Part shown: positions 46,184-55,706 of the stretch, one piece after another | Layout of the letters: each line of letters opens with the position of its first letter | How positions within the stretch are numbered: the first letter of the stretch is position 1 | DNA from: Pasteurella multocida subsp. multocida OH4807 | Lineage (GTDB): Bacteria; Pseudomonadota; Gammaproteobacteria; Enterobacterales; Pasteurellaceae | NCBI GenBank assembly: GCA_000973525.1 | Contig: CP004391.1 | Coordinates: 62,001 to 126,000 of the forward strand | Length of the DNA: 64,000 nt | Direction: 5' to 3' | Notes under the pieces: model-generated | The model's input: the letters and a program-made list of their open reading frames with translations, nothing else | The model's database searches: none | What the model was told of the DNA's origin: nothing | Made by a program: the position numbers and the translations under genes

Positions 46184-47269
46184 ATGACAGAATATAAAAA
46201 CGAGATTCATATTGAGAATGATGATACTCGTATTGATAAAATTGAGCAGGTATTACCTCCCGTAGCATTATTAGAAAAATTTCCTGCGAGTGATAAAGCG
46301 GTTCAGGTCGTGAAAGAAACGCGTAGAAAAGCACATGATATTATTCATCAAAATGATGATCGTTTATTAGTTGTGATGGGACCTTGTTCTATCCATGATC
46401 CACAATCTGCCATGGAATATGCTAAACGTATTCATACCATGCGTGAAAAATATCGTGATACGCTTGAGATTATTATGCGTGTGTACTTTGAAAAACCACG
46501 TACGACAGTGGGTTGGAAGGGATTGATTAATGATCCTCATCTCAATGGCACTTTCGCATTGAATGATGGATTGCGTATGGCTCGCAAGCTTTTATCAGAC
46601 ATCAATGATCTCGGCGTGCCTGCAGCAGGTGAATTTTTAGATATGATTACGCCACAATATTTAGCCGATTTTATGAGCTGGGGAGCAATTGGGGCGAGAA
46701 CAACGGAATCACAAGTGCACCGTGAATTAGCCTCTGGGCTGTCATGTGCGGTCGGTTTTAAGAATGGTACTAATGGCGGTGTGAAAATTGCATTAGATGC
46801 CATTGGTGCAGCAGAAGCACCACATTACTTTTTATCCGTGACGAAATTTGGGCATTCTGCGATTGTATCGACAAAAGGTAACGAGGATTGCCATATCATT
46901 TTACGTGGTGGGGACAACGGTCCCAATTATCATGCGGAAGACATTGCTGCCGTGTGCGCGGATATTGAGAAAAGTGGACGTATTCCACATGTTATGGTGG
47001 ATTTTAGCCATGCAAACAGTCATAAACAGTTTAAAAAGCAGTTAGATGTTTGCGCCAATGTATGTGAACAAATTGCAAAAGGTTCAACACAAATTTTTGG
47101 TGTAATGGTAGAAAGTCACCTTGTTGAAGGTCGCCAAGATCTGATTGAAGGAAAAGCCCTGCATTATGGACAAAGTATCACAGATGCGTGCATTGGTTGG
47201 GAAGACAGTGAGGCAGTATTGGTCGCCTTATCAAATGCGGTCATGTCTCGTCGAGAAGTCAATAAATAA
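46184..47269 (+). CDS. aroG: 3-deoxy-7-phosphoheptulonate synthase (DAHP synthase)
   Basis: First enzyme of the shikimate pathway, class I-alpha. 361 residues. LLVVMGPCSIHDPQSAMEYA with the metal-ligand Cys, YFEKPRTTVGWKGLINDPHL binding phosphoenolpyruvate, GARTTESQVHRELASGLS, and FSHANSHKQFKKQ. The N-terminal VLPPVALLEKFPAS extension is the allosteric region, most like the phenylalanine-sensitive E. coli AroG. No leader peptide is visible upstream. A terminator follows at 47279. Confidence 0.94.
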   Translation: MTEYKNEIHIENDDTRIDKIEQVLPPVALLEKFPASDKAVQVVKETRRKAHDIIHQNDDRLLVVMGPCSIHDPQSAMEYAKRIHTMREKYRDTLEIIMRVYFEKPRTTVGWKGLINDPHLNGTFALNDGLRMARKLLSDINDLGVPAAGEFLDMITPQYLADFMSWGAIGARTTESQVHRELASGLSCAVGFKNGTNGGVKIALDAIGAAEAPHYFLSVTKFGHSAIVSTKGNEDCHIILRGGDNGPNYHAEDIAAVCADIEKSGRIPHVMVDFSHANSHKQFKKQLDVCANVCEQIAKGSTQIFGVMVESHLVEGRQDLIEGKALHYGQSITDACIGWEDSEAVLVALSNAVMSRREVNK

Positions 47270-47278
47270 TACTTTCCT

Positions 47279-47305
47279 ACGCCAGTATTATCTGGCGTAT
47301 TTTCT
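47279..47305 (+). terminator. Terminator of aroG
   Basis: ACGCCAG/CTGGCGT stem followed by T-rich sequence. Confidence 0.75.
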
Positions 47306-47422
47306 TTTCACCTTCATCTTTTTCCTTTTCGTTTATCTTTTCTAGGTTTTTGTTTTGAGCACCAGTGTTAAGTGTTGTTGATTAACCAGAGTGCTGGATA
47401 TCTATTCTGATTAAAAATTATT

Positions 47423-47460
47423 GCGCAAACGTTTGCTTTTCTTGGTTATGGGATTATAAT
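47423..47460 (+). promoter_or_regulatory. PurR operator over the codBA promoter
   Basis: GCGCAAACGTTTGCTT (47423-47438) matches the PUR box ACGCAAACGTTTNCNT at all but the first base. The -35 TTTGCT (47432-47437) lies inside it, with TATAAT at 47455-47460 after 17 bases. Binding should block the polymerase. Confidence 0.85.
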
Positions 47461-47497
47461 GCAACGATTTTTTTAATTTTTAACCAAGGAATTGATA

Positions 47498-48724
47498 ATG
47501 AGCTTAGATAATTTTAGTTTAAAGCCAGTCCCACAGCATGAACGTAAAGGGGGAATTGCCCTGACTTTTGTAATGCTAGGGTTGACCTTTTTCTCTGCAA
47601 GTATGTGGACAGGTGGAACATTAGGGACATCATTAACTTATGATGATTTTTGGACGGCCATTTTAGTCGGTAACTTAATGTTGGGGGTCTATACCTCTTG
47701 TCTCGGGTATATCGGAGCAAAAACGGGTCTGACGACACATATTTTGGCGCGTTATTCCTTTGGTGTGAAAGGATCTTGGTTGCCATCATTATTATTAGGT
47801 GGAACACAGGTCGGTTGGTTCGGCGTTGGGGTGGCTATGTTCGCGATTCCAGTGAATAAAGTCACTGGGATTGATGTCAATACGTTAATTATTCTTTCTG
47901 GTGCATTAATGACGATCACCGTTTACTTTGGTATTTCTGCACTTACTATTCTATCGGCAGTTGCTGTGCCTGCGATTGCACTATTGGGCTCCTATTCCGT
48001 TTATCTTGCTGTGACCGATGCGGGTGGATTAGATGTGTTACGCCAAATTGTGCCAAAAGAAAGTATGCCTTTATCAATGGCAATTACATTAGTAGTCGGG
48101 TCATTTATTAGTGCAGGGAGTTTAACCGCGGATTTCGTACGTTTTGGTCGTGTAGCAAAACAAGCGATTATCATCAGTATGATTGCCTTTTTCTTAGGTA
48201 ACTCGTTGATGTTTATTTTTGGCGCAGCTGGGGCGTCAGTGAAAGGGATGGCAGATATCTCCGATGTCATGGTGGCACAAGGTCTAATTTTACCTGCTAT
48301 CATTGTACTCGGTTTGAATATTTGGACCACGAATGATAATGCGTTGTATGCGTCTGGTTTAGGGTTTGCCAATATCACTGGATTAAGTAGCCGTATTTTA
48401 TCGATGGTAAATGGTGTGATTGGTACTTTATCAGCGCTTTGGTTGTACAATAATTTTGTTGGGTGGTTAACCTTCTTATCTTCTGCTATTCCTCCTGTGG
48501 GTGGGGTGATCATTGCAGATTATGTCTTACGCCGTAAGGCTTACCAAGATTTTGAGCAAGCAAAATTTGTGAATATCAACTGGATTGCCATCATTGCCGT
48601 TGCGATTGGTGTTGCATGTGGCAAATACTTACCGGGTATTATTCCAGTGAATGCAGTATTGGGTGGCGCCATTTCATATTTAATTCTTAATCCATTATTA
48701 GCAAAAAAACTGGCAACAAAATAG
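47498..48724 (+). CDS. codB: Cytosine permease CodB
   Basis: Imports cytosine. 408 residues, about 12 helices, NCS1 family. VPQHERKGGIALTFVMLGLT near the start, FSASMWTGGTLG, and GGTQVGWFGVGVAMFA contain residues that line the substrate and sodium path in this family. ATG 47498 has AAGGA upstream; TTG 47492 is less likely. Forms the codBA operon, 9 bases before codA, under an evident PUR box. Confidence 0.96.
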   Translation: MSLDNFSLKPVPQHERKGGIALTFVMLGLTFFSASMWTGGTLGTSLTYDDFWTAILVGNLMLGVYTSCLGYIGAKTGLTTHILARYSFGVKGSWLPSLLLGGTQVGWFGVGVAMFAIPVNKVTGIDVNTLIILSGALMTITVYFGISALTILSAVAVPAIALLGSYSVYLAVTDAGGLDVLRQIVPKESMPLSMAITLVVGSFISAGSLTADFVRFGRVAKQAIIISMIAFFLGNSLMFIFGAAGASVKGMADISDVMVAQGLILPAIIVLGLNIWTTNDNALYASGLGFANITGLSSRILSMVNGVIGTLSALWLYNNFVGWLTFLSSAIPPVGGVIIADYVLRRKAYQDFEQAKFVNINWIAIIAVAIGVACGKYLPGIIPVNAVLGGAISYLILNPLLAKKLATK

Positions 48725-48733
48725 GAATCAGTG

Positions 48734-49996
48734 ATGTTAATTAAAAATGTACATTTGGCGAATAAAGAAGGGCTCTGGCAAATTCTGATTGAAAATGACA
48801 AAATTGCACGTATTTGTCCACATGATGAGGCTATCGCTTATGAAGGGAAAATTCTTGATGCTGAGGGCGGTATTGCGTATCCACCGTTTGTTGAGCCACA
48901 TATTCACCTTGATGCGACTCAAACTGCAGGACAGCCGAATTGGAATCAATCGGGTACTTTATTTGAAGGCATTGAGCGTTGGGCAGAGCGAAAATCGTTA
49001 TTAAGCCACGAAGATGTGAAAGCGCGTGCGTGGAAAACGTTGAAATGGCAGATTGCAAATGGGGTACAATACGTGCGTACACATGTTGATGTGTCTGATC
49101 CCACCTTAACGGCATTGAAAGCCATGTTAGAAGTCAAAAAAGAAGTTGCACCTTGGATTGATTTACAAATTGTGGCTTTCCCTCAGGAAGGCATTTTATC
49201 CTATCCAAATGGTGAGGCGTTATTGGATCAAGCGATGGCAATGGGGGCAGATGTAGTTGGCGGTATCCCGCATTTCGAATTTACTCGCGAATATGGCGTT
49301 GAGTCGATGCACATTGCCTTTAATATTGCACGAAAATACGGCAAGCAAATTGATATTCATTGTGATGAAATTGACGATGAACAATCTCGCTTTGTTGAAA
49401 CCGTTGCAGCACTTGCACTGAAATATGAAATGGGTGATAAGGTCACTGCAAGTCATACGACTGCAATGCACTCTTATAATGGGGCGTATGCTTCACGTTT
49501 ATTCCGGTTATTGAAAATGTCTGGTATTCATTTTGTGGCGAATCCATTAGTGAATATTCATCTACAAGGACGATTTGATACTTATCCTAAACGCCGTGGG
49601 ATCACGCGTGTCAAAGAAATGTTGAAGAATCAGATCAATGTGTGTTTTGGACACGATGATGTGTTTGACCCTTGGTATCCATTAGGGACAGCCAATATGT
49701 TGCAAGTGTTACATATGGGCTTGCATGTTTGTCAGTTAATGGGCTACGGTCAGATCAATGAGGGGCTGAAATTAGTGACAGAAAATAGCGCCAAAGCGCT
49801 AGGGCTAACCGATTATGGTCTGCAAGAAGGAAATTCTGCTCACTTAATTATTTTACCTGCTAAAAATGGGTTTGATGCAGTAAGAAGACAAGTACCGACA
49901 CGTTACTCTATTCGTTTTGGTAAAATCATTGCAGAAACCAAATTGGCGGAAACACAGATCTATTTAGATCAGGCTGAGTCGATTACCTATTGTTAG
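48734..49996 (+). CDS. codA: Cytosine deaminase CodA
   Basis: Converts cytosine to uracil and ammonia for pyrimidine salvage. 420 residues, amidohydrolase barrel. Metal ligands are in [13 protein letters not shown] (two His), DIHCDEIDD (His and the catalytic Glu), [11 protein letters not shown] (His) and [15 protein letters not shown] (Asp). ATG 48734 follows TAGGAATCA. An uptake-signal terminator follows. Confidence 0.97.
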   Translation: MLIKNVHLANKEGLWQILIENDKIARICPHDEAIAYEGKILDAEGGIAYPPFVEPHIHLDATQTAGQPNWNQSGTLFEGIERWAERKSLLSHEDVKARAWKTLKWQIANGVQYVRTHVDVSDPTLTALKAMLEVKKEVAPWIDLQIVAFPQEGILSYPNGEALLDQAMAMGADVVGGIPHFEFTREYGVESMHIAFNIARKYGKQIDIHCDEIDDEQSRFVETVAALALKYEMGDKVTASHTTAMHSYNGAYASRLFRLLKMSGIHFVANPLVNIHLQGRFDTYPKRRGITRVKEMLKNQINVCFGHDDVFDPWYPLGTANMLQVLHMGLHVCQLMGYGQINEGLKLVTENSAKALGLTDYGLQEGNSAHLIILPAKNGFDAVRRQVPTRYSIRFGKIIAETKLAETQIYLDQAESITYC

Positions 49997-50035
49997 GTGC
50001 GATGGCATTCAGTCAGGATTAAAACCATCAAAATG

Positions 50036-50078
50036 AAAGTGCGGTCAAAAATTTAGAAAATTTGACCGCACTTTTTTT
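50036..50078. terminator. Terminator between codA and ilvE, inverted uptake-signal pair
   Basis: AAAGTGCGGTCAAA (50036-50049) pairs with TTTGACCGCACTTT (50061-50074), 14 pairs, then T-run. Placed between convergent genes. Confidence 0.92.
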
Positions 50079-50089
50079 AGATAGTTGTG

Positions 50090-51109
50090 TTATTCGACTT
50101 TTACAATCCAGCCTTCAGGGGCTTCGACGTCGCCAAATTGAATGCCGACTAATTCATTGTAAAGCTTTGAAGTTACTTCACCGACTTCTGTTTCCGAATA
50201 GAACACGTGGAAATTATCGCCATATTGAATACCGCCAATTGGGGTAATCACTGCGGCTGTACCACAAGCACCGGCTTCTTTAAATTGATCTAATTGATCA
50301 ATGTATACATCCCCCTCTTCCGTTTCTAAGCCCAAGCGTTCTTTCGCTAAATAAAGTAAGGAATATTTTGTGATACTTGGCAAAATAGAAGGAGAGAGTG
50401 GGGTAATAAATTTATTGTCTTTTGTGATCCCAAAGAAGTTTGCTGAGCCAACTTCTTCAATTTTAGTATGGGTGGTTGGATCGAGATAAATACAGTCACC
50501 AAACCCATTTAATTTGGCTTTTTTACCAGGGTATAAACTGGCAGCATAGTTTCCTCCCACTTTGGCTGCACCCGTACCTTGTGGTGCTGCACGGTCATAG
50601 TGAGATACTAAGAAATTTGTTGGTTTTAGCCCCCCTTTGAAATAGGCGCCAACAGGACAACAAAAGATAGAGAAAATATATTCTGGAGCGGGATTTACAC
50701 CAACATTATCACCTACACCAATTAAGAAAGGACGTAGATAGAGTGTTGCACCTGTACCATAAGGGGCTAGCCATTCTTGGTTTGCTTTGACGACTTGCTT
50801 ACAGGCATCGATAAACATGTCGGTTGGTACCGTTGGCATTAATAAACGCTGACAACTGCGTTGCATACGCTCCGCATTTTGATCGGGACGGAATAAATTG
50901 ATCGAACCATCTTTGCAGCGATAGGCTTTTAGACCTTCAAAACATTGCTGACCGTAGTGTAAGGCTGTGGAGCCTTCACTGATGTGTAAAACATTATCTT
51001 TTGTCAATTCCCCTTTAGACCATTCACCATCTTTCCAATAGGCAATATAGCGATAATCCGTTTTGATATAACCGAAGCCCAAATTTTGCCAATCAATATT
51101 TTTTGTCAT
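50090..51109 (-). CDS. ilvE: Branched-chain amino acid aminotransferase
   Basis: Pyridoxal-phosphate enzyme for the last step of Leu, Ile and Val synthesis. 339 residues, of the longer class II type shared with eukaryotes and Haemophilus rather than the roughly 309-residue E. coli IlvE. Markers: [33 protein letters not shown], the cofactor lysine in [15 protein letters not shown] near residue 195, [11 protein letters not shown], and [22 protein letters not shown] precedes the ATG. Confidence 0.94.
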   Translation of the reverse strand: MTKNIDWQNLGFGYIKTDYRYIAYWKDGEWSKGELTKDNVLHISEGSTALHYGQQCFEGLKAYRCKDGSINLFRPDQNAERMQRSCQRLLMPTVPTDMFIDACKQVVKANQEWLAPYGTGATLYLRPFLIGVGDNVGVNPAPEYIFSIFCCPVGAYFKGGLKPTNFLVSHYDRAAPQGTGAAKVGGNYAASLYPGKKAKLNGFGDCIYLDPTTHTKIEEVGSANFFGITKDNKFITPLSPSILPSITKYSLLYLAKERLGLETEEGDVYIDQLDQFKEAGACGTAAVITPIGGIQYGDNFHVFYSETEVGEVTSKLYNELVGIQFGDVEAPEGWIVKVE

Positions 51110-51284
51110 TGTTATGTCCTTTCTATTTATTGTGTTCGAGAGTACTTTTTAATCTACACCATTCTTGATGGCTTGCAAGTCTTTGCGTAAAAAAATTTAG
51201 TGAATTGAATAATAACGGCAGAAAAACAAAATATCTTGAAGTTAAACAAGCAATCAGTAAGTGGCTATGTTAAAATTCTAGACA

Positions 51285-51510
51285 TAAAAAAACACCGCTC
51301 AAATGAGCGGTGTATAACCAAAAGGGTTTAAAATAAATATACAGGAAGTGAAAATAAGTAACTGTAAAAGTTACTCTGTTTGGTTTCCCAAACAATATGC
51401 AAACACAACATCATACTTAAGTACGAAAACTCTTAACCAGTAAGGAATTACCATTCATTAAGTATGAGGGCATTTTAAGGGGAAGCATGGGCATGAACAA
51501 TGGATATTTT
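51285..51510 (-). ncRNA. gcvB: GcvB small regulatory RNA
   Basis: Divergent from gcvA, as in enterobacteria. The minus strand shows the GU-rich seed region (GATGTTGTGTTTGCATATTG, plus-strand 51394-51413), the conserved TTTTCACTTCCTGTATATTT (51335-51354) and a terminator ACACCGCTC/GAGCGGTGT with T-run (51285-51313). GcvB binds Hfq and represses many amino-acid and peptide transport mRNAs. The 5' end is estimated; a candidate -10 on the minus strand lies near 51515-51525. The rest of the 51110-51284 gap shows no feature. Confidence 0.9.
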
Positions 51511-51590
51511 TTTATATCAAGCATTAAAAAAACTAATGCGAAGTGCATTTTTTCTATTATAGATCAAAAATTTAACATTGAGAAGAATAT

Positions 51591-52472
51591 ATGTGTAAAC
51601 GTTTGCCTCCCTTAAATTCATTGAAAGCATTTGAATCTGCAGCAAGGCATTTAAGCTTCACAAAAGCGGCTGAAGAATTGTTTGTTACACAGGCGGCAGT
51701 GAGCCACCAAATAAAACTGTTAGAAGATTTTTTAGGCATTACGTTATTTAAAAGGAAGAATCGTGCGCTAGAATTGACCGAATTAGGTAAAGCATATTTC
51801 ACTGATATTACGAAAATATTGCATCGATTAGCAGAATCAACAGATAAATTATTAGCACAAAAAAATAATAAACATCTTACAATTAGTGTGCCGCAAACAT
51901 TCGGTATACAATGGCTAGTCCCACATTTAAGTGACTTTAATCAGCACTATCCTGAGATTGAAGTGCGTTTGAAGGGGGTCGATCAAGACGAAGGCTTGCT
52001 AAGCCAAGATATTGATGTCGCGATTTATTATGGACAAGGAAATTGGGAGAATTTACAGGTTGAAAAATTGGTTGAGGAAAACCTTCTCATTTTAGCCTCA
52101 CCCAAATTATTAGAACAACATCCCGTTCAGCAAAAAGAAGATTTGAAAAACCATACCTTAATTCATACACATACGCGTGATAACTGGAAAAATATGGCTC
52201 ATTTTTTGCAGCTTGATGAGTTGAATATTCAACAAGGCTCGTTATTTAGTCACACTTTCATGGCGTTGCAAGCTGCAATACATGGGCAAGGATTGGTACT
52301 TGCCAACCGTATTTTAGCCCAACAAGAGATTGATAATGGTAATTTACAAGTTGTCCTCCCAACGACCTTACATGATCCCAAGTCCTTTTATGTGGTGAAT
52401 CACTTTGATGGAAATGATGAACGTATTCAAGCCTTCCGAGCTTGGATCATTGAAACAATGAAACAGAAGTAA
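51591..52472 (+). CDS. gcvA: Glycine cleavage system transcriptional activator GcvA
   Basis: LysR-type regulator of glycine cleavage genes and of gcvB. 293 residues: helix-turn-helix LPPLNSLKAFESAARHLSFT and AEELFVTQAAVSHQIKLLED, then the effector domain with DVAIYYGQGNW and FSHTFMALQAAIHGQGLVLA. Strong agreement with E. coli GcvA. The frame gives MCKRLPP where E. coli has MSKRLPP. Its stop overlaps the rlmM start. Confidence 0.95.
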   Translation: MCKRLPPLNSLKAFESAARHLSFTKAAEELFVTQAAVSHQIKLLEDFLGITLFKRKNRALELTELGKAYFTDITKILHRLAESTDKLLAQKNNKHLTISVPQTFGIQWLVPHLSDFNQHYPEIEVRLKGVDQDEGLLSQDIDVAIYYGQGNWENLQVEKLVEENLLILASPKLLEQHPVQQKEDLKNHTLIHTHTRDNWKNMAHFLQLDELNIQQGSLFSHTFMALQAAIHGQGLVLANRILAQQEIDNGNLQVVLPTTLHDPKSFYVVNHFDGNDERIQAFRAWIIETMKQK

Positions 52473-53569
52473 TGAATAAATTAATTTTATATTGCCGTTC
52501 GGGATTTGAAAAAGAAGTAGCGGTAGAGATCACAGAAAAAGCTAGCGCACTGAGTGTGTTTGGTTTTGCACGTGTCACAGAAAATAGTGGGTACTGCGTA
52601 TTTGAATGTTATCAAGATGGGGAAGCGGATCTGTTAGCGAAAATGATACCTGTCAATCAACTCATTTTTGCTCGTCAATTGTTGGTGGTGTCGGATTTAT
52701 TGACTGATTTGCCATTACATGACCGGATTTCACCTATTCTTCAGCAATATCAAAACGTAGCAACGCAGATTAATCTTAAACAGAGCAATGAAATTTGGGT
52801 AGAAACAGCAGACACCAACCAAGCAAAAGAGCGCCTTGGTTTTTGTCGTAAATTTACGGTGCCATTACGTCAAGCATTAAAAACACAAGGTTGGTTAGGG
52901 GCAACGGCTAATCCATCGGGCACACTCACGCTACATGTCTTTTTCATTAATACAAACAGTTGTTACGTCGGGTATTCTTATAATCAATACCATTGTGTGC
53001 ATTTTATGGGCATCCCACGTCTCAAATTTCCTGCGGATGCGCCAAGTCGCTCAACATTAAAATTAGAAGAAGCCATTTTAGCATTTATTCCAAAAGAGCG
53101 TACAGCACAGCGTTTAAATGACAAGATGTATGCTGTGGATTTAGGTGCATGCCCAGGTGGATGGACTTATCAATTAGTGAAGCGTGGTTTATTTGTTTAT
53201 GCCGTTGATCATGGCAAAATGGCAGACAGCCTACACGAAACAGGACGCATTGAGCATTGTGCAGAAGATGGGTTTAAGTTTCAGCCACCTAAACGGACTA
53301 AAATTGATTGGTTAGTTTGTGACATGGTTGAACAGCCTAGTCGTATCGCAAATTTAATCTTGAAATGGCTCGTGAATGGTTGGTGTTATGAAACGATTTT
53401 TAATCTTAAATTACCAATGAAAAAGCGTTATCTTGAAGTGCAGAAATGTTTACAGCAGATAGAAGATGAATTAGCCAAGCACGAATTAAGTTATCAGATT
53501 CAAGCGAAACATCTTTATCATGATAGAGAAGAAATTACCGTACACATTGCAGTAAAAAGACCATACTAA
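52472..53569 (+). CDS. rlmM: 23S rRNA 2'-O-ribose C2498 methyltransferase RlmM
   Basis: 365 residues. An N-terminal THUMP-like domain (LILYCRSGFEKEVAVEITEK) and a C-terminal RrmJ-type methyltransferase with DLGACPGGWTYQLVKRG near residue 225 (SAM loop), WLVCDMVEQPSRIA, and NLKLPMKKRYLEV with the catalytic lysine. Translationally coupled to gcvA (TAATG); E. coli keeps the same neighbourhood with ygdD between. Confidence 0.95.
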   Translation: MNKLILYCRSGFEKEVAVEITEKASALSVFGFARVTENSGYCVFECYQDGEADLLAKMIPVNQLIFARQLLVVSDLLTDLPLHDRISPILQQYQNVATQINLKQSNEIWVETADTNQAKERLGFCRKFTVPLRQALKTQGWLGATANPSGTLTLHVFFINTNSCYVGYSYNQYHCVHFMGIPRLKFPADAPSRSTLKLEEAILAFIPKERTAQRLNDKMYAVDLGACPGGWTYQLVKRGLFVYAVDHGKMADSLHETGRIEHCAEDGFKFQPPKRTKIDWLVCDMVEQPSRIANLILKWLVNGWCYETIFNLKLPMKKRYLEVQKCLQQIEDELAKHELSYQIQAKHLYHDREEITVHIAVKRPY

Positions 53570-53586
53570 TCTGTATGGTCTTTTGG
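53558..53586 (+). terminator. Terminator overlapping the rlmM stop
   Basis: AGACCATA/TATGGTCT stem, then TTTT. Confidence 0.75.
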
Positions 53587-53635
53587 ATGTTTATGGGGAT
53601 GAAACAGGGCAGACCAAGGGCTGCCTTGTGAAAGA

Positions 53636-54502
53636 TTAGCTCGCCCGAACGGTCTGGATATGTTGTTTCAACGTTTGTTCGATTTCATAAATCCAATCGA
53701 GTTCATATTGTGTAAAACCAGCCTGAATACGTGCGTCCGTATTAATCACACCTTTAAAGATGACGATCCGATATTTATGCAGTAATTCTGCAAAGCATTT
53801 CATCGCATCTAGACCACGTTGAGTGGATAGCGCGTGATACCAATGATTCCCAATTGAAACATGTCCAATTTCATCACGTAAAATCACATCAAGTATAGCG
53901 ACTGCTTCATCATCTTTACGTTGACGAATTTTCTCTTGTAATAGGGGCGTAGCATCTAAACCTCGTGCTTCTAAGACTCTAGGCACTAATGCCATCCGTT
54001 CCCAGATATCATGTGCTGTCGCTTGAGACATTTCCCATAACCCCGCGTGGGCTTCAAAGTCACCATATTGATAACCCAGTGTGTGTAAATGGGTATTGAG
54101 CAAAGTGAAATGTGTGCTTTCTTCGCGCGCAACACGTAGCCAGTCTTTCACAAATGCCATGCCTTGCTGGAGTTCAAGTTGGGCACAGCGTCCGAAACGC
54201 CAAGCAGCATCAAGCCCTAAGTTAATTGCATTAAATTCAATATGTGCTATTGCATGCAAAGTAGCCGCATAGCCTTCATTGGTACTAAATGCTCTTTTGG
54301 GGACATCTTTCGGGGCAACCCGTTGTGGTTTGTGTGGAAAGCCTGCAATATCTTGCTCAGGCGTCACTACTGGAAAGTCAGCAACATCCGTCAGTGCAAC
54401 ATGAGGAAGCAGAACATCATACAAGTGATTGACTTGGGCACATTTTTTCTCTGGGTTGGTTTCAGTTAAAGAGGTGGTAATGGCATGCCAAAATTCAGTC
54501 AT
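53636..54502 (-). CDS. DUF455 ferritin-like protein
   Basis: 288 residues of the DUF455 family. Ferritin-like helix motifs: HAIAHIEFNAINLGLDA, REESTHFTLLNTHL, and ILRDEIGHVSIGNHWY supply a Glu/His set suitable for a di-iron site. Function is not established; homologues are widespread in proteobacteria. It is 16 bases downstream of tesB on the same strand, so probably co-transcribed. Confidence 0.88.
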   Translation of the reverse strand: MTEFWHAITTSLTETNPEKKCAQVNHLYDVLLPHVALTDVADFPVVTPEQDIAGFPHKPQRVAPKDVPKRAFSTNEGYAATLHAIAHIEFNAINLGLDAAWRFGRCAQLELQQGMAFVKDWLRVAREESTHFTLLNTHLHTLGYQYGDFEAHAGLWEMSQATAHDIWERMALVPRVLEARGLDATPLLQEKIRQRKDDEAVAILDVILRDEIGHVSIGNHWYHALSTQRGLDAMKCFAELLHKYRIVIFKGVINTDARIQAGFTQYELDWIYEIEQTLKQHIQTVRAS

Positions 54503-54518
54503 GGTTTTCCTTGTGTGG

Positions 54519-55382
54519 TTAAACTGGTGAATAACGAATTAATCCTTCTTGTTGTGTGGTTGCGATAAGGCGACCTTGGCGATCAAAAATTTGTCCACGT
54601 GCTAATCCTCTTGCCCCAAACGCATTATTACTTTCAATGGCATATAACAACCAATCATTGAGATCAAAAGGGCGGTGGAACCAAATCGAGTGGTCAATCG
54701 TAGCAACTTTCATACCCGCTTGTAAAAAGCCTTTTTCATGTGGATGAAGTGCGGTCAATAAACAATGAAAATCGGAAAAGTAAGCTAATAAGCATTGCTG
54801 AATTTTTTGATCTAACGGAGCTTGACCATTTGCTTTCACCCAAGCAAATTGTTCTGCAGGCAAAGTCGTACCATGAAATGGATTATTGACATATTTAGCG
54901 CGAATATCAAAAGGGCGTTCTGCCGTAAATTTTTCGCGTATTGCCTCTGGAATATAAGGGGCAAGCTTTTGAATAATCAAACTTTCTGAAATAAACTCAT
55001 CAGGTTCCGCAACTTGTGGCATGACACTTTGGTGATCAAACCCTGTTTCTTCATTTTGAAATGATGCGGTGATATGACAAATTGGTTCATTATGTTGAAT
55101 GGCTTTTACTCGTAATGCGGTGAAATTACGCCCTTCACGTAAAGTTTCAACATCATAAATAATCGGGTGTTGACTATCACCAGGCGATAAAAAGTAAGCA
55201 TGGCAAGAGTGGAGCAGTCGGTCTTGTGGTGCGACTTGGATAGCTGCAGATAACGCTTGAGCAACCACTTGACCGCCAAATACTTGGCGTAAGCCCAGAT
55301 CTTCACTGCTACCACGAAACAAAAAGTCATCAATGCGTTCGAGTTTAAGTAGTGCAATTAAATTGTGTAAAACATTAGACAT
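54519..55382 (-). CDS. tesB: Acyl-CoA thioesterase II
   Basis: Hydrolyses medium and long acyl-CoA esters. 287 residues, double hot-dog fold: FRGSSEDLGLRQVFGGQVVA near the N-terminus, CHAYFLSPGDSQHPIIYDVE, and C-terminal MKVATIDHSIWFHRPFDLND with the catalytic Asp, followed by ARGLARGQIFDRQGRLIATT with the Gln of the active-site triad. Length equals E. coli TesB (286). Confidence 0.96.
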   Translation of the reverse strand: MSNVLHNLIALLKLERIDDFLFRGSSEDLGLRQVFGGQVVAQALSAAIQVAPQDRLLHSCHAYFLSPGDSQHPIIYDVETLREGRNFTALRVKAIQHNEPICHITASFQNEETGFDHQSVMPQVAEPDEFISESLIIQKLAPYIPEAIREKFTAERPFDIRAKYVNNPFHGTTLPAEQFAWVKANGQAPLDQKIQQCLLAYFSDFHCLLTALHPHEKGFLQAGMKVATIDHSIWFHRPFDLNDWLLYAIESNNAFGARGLARGQIFDRQGRLIATTQQEGLIRYSPV

Positions 55383-55570
55383 CGTTTATTCCTTATGACA
55401 TAGCAATATTATGCTCGGTGAAATGTATCGTGGTCTTGTATTGGAAAACGTTAATTTTACTTAAAAAATAAGCAATTAAACAGAAATAAAAACCAATATT
55501 TGCAATATGGGGAATCTTATTGCATAATACGCCACCTAATCACAGAAGAAGTTATTTTGTGGTTATTCAA

Positions 55571-55685
55571 TGGAAACCTTCTCGGTTCCTCGCAATAGGG
55601 TCTGATTTACCTGGTCAGGTTCGGAAGAAAGCAGCCAAAGTCAGAGTTTCTGTGTGCCGAGATCAAGCTGGGAAGGTTTCCTCCC
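55571..55685 (+). ncRNA. ffs: 4.5S RNA (signal recognition particle RNA)
   Basis: Contains the universal SRP core: GGTCAGGTTCGGAAGAAAGC then AGCCAAAGTCAG, i.e. the GGAA tetraloop and the symmetric and asymmetric loops that bind Ffh. The ends pair: GGAAACCTT (55572-55580) with AAGGTTTCC (55673-55681). About 114 bases, as in E. coli. It pairs with Ffh to target nascent membrane proteins. Confidence 0.95.
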
Positions 55686-55706
55686 AACTCATCCTATTTC
55701 CTAATA

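Noticed and set aside
48001..48513. 170-codon minus-strand frame inside codB
   Set aside because: Fully antisense to a clear permease gene; composition is that of a mirrored hydrophobic gene.
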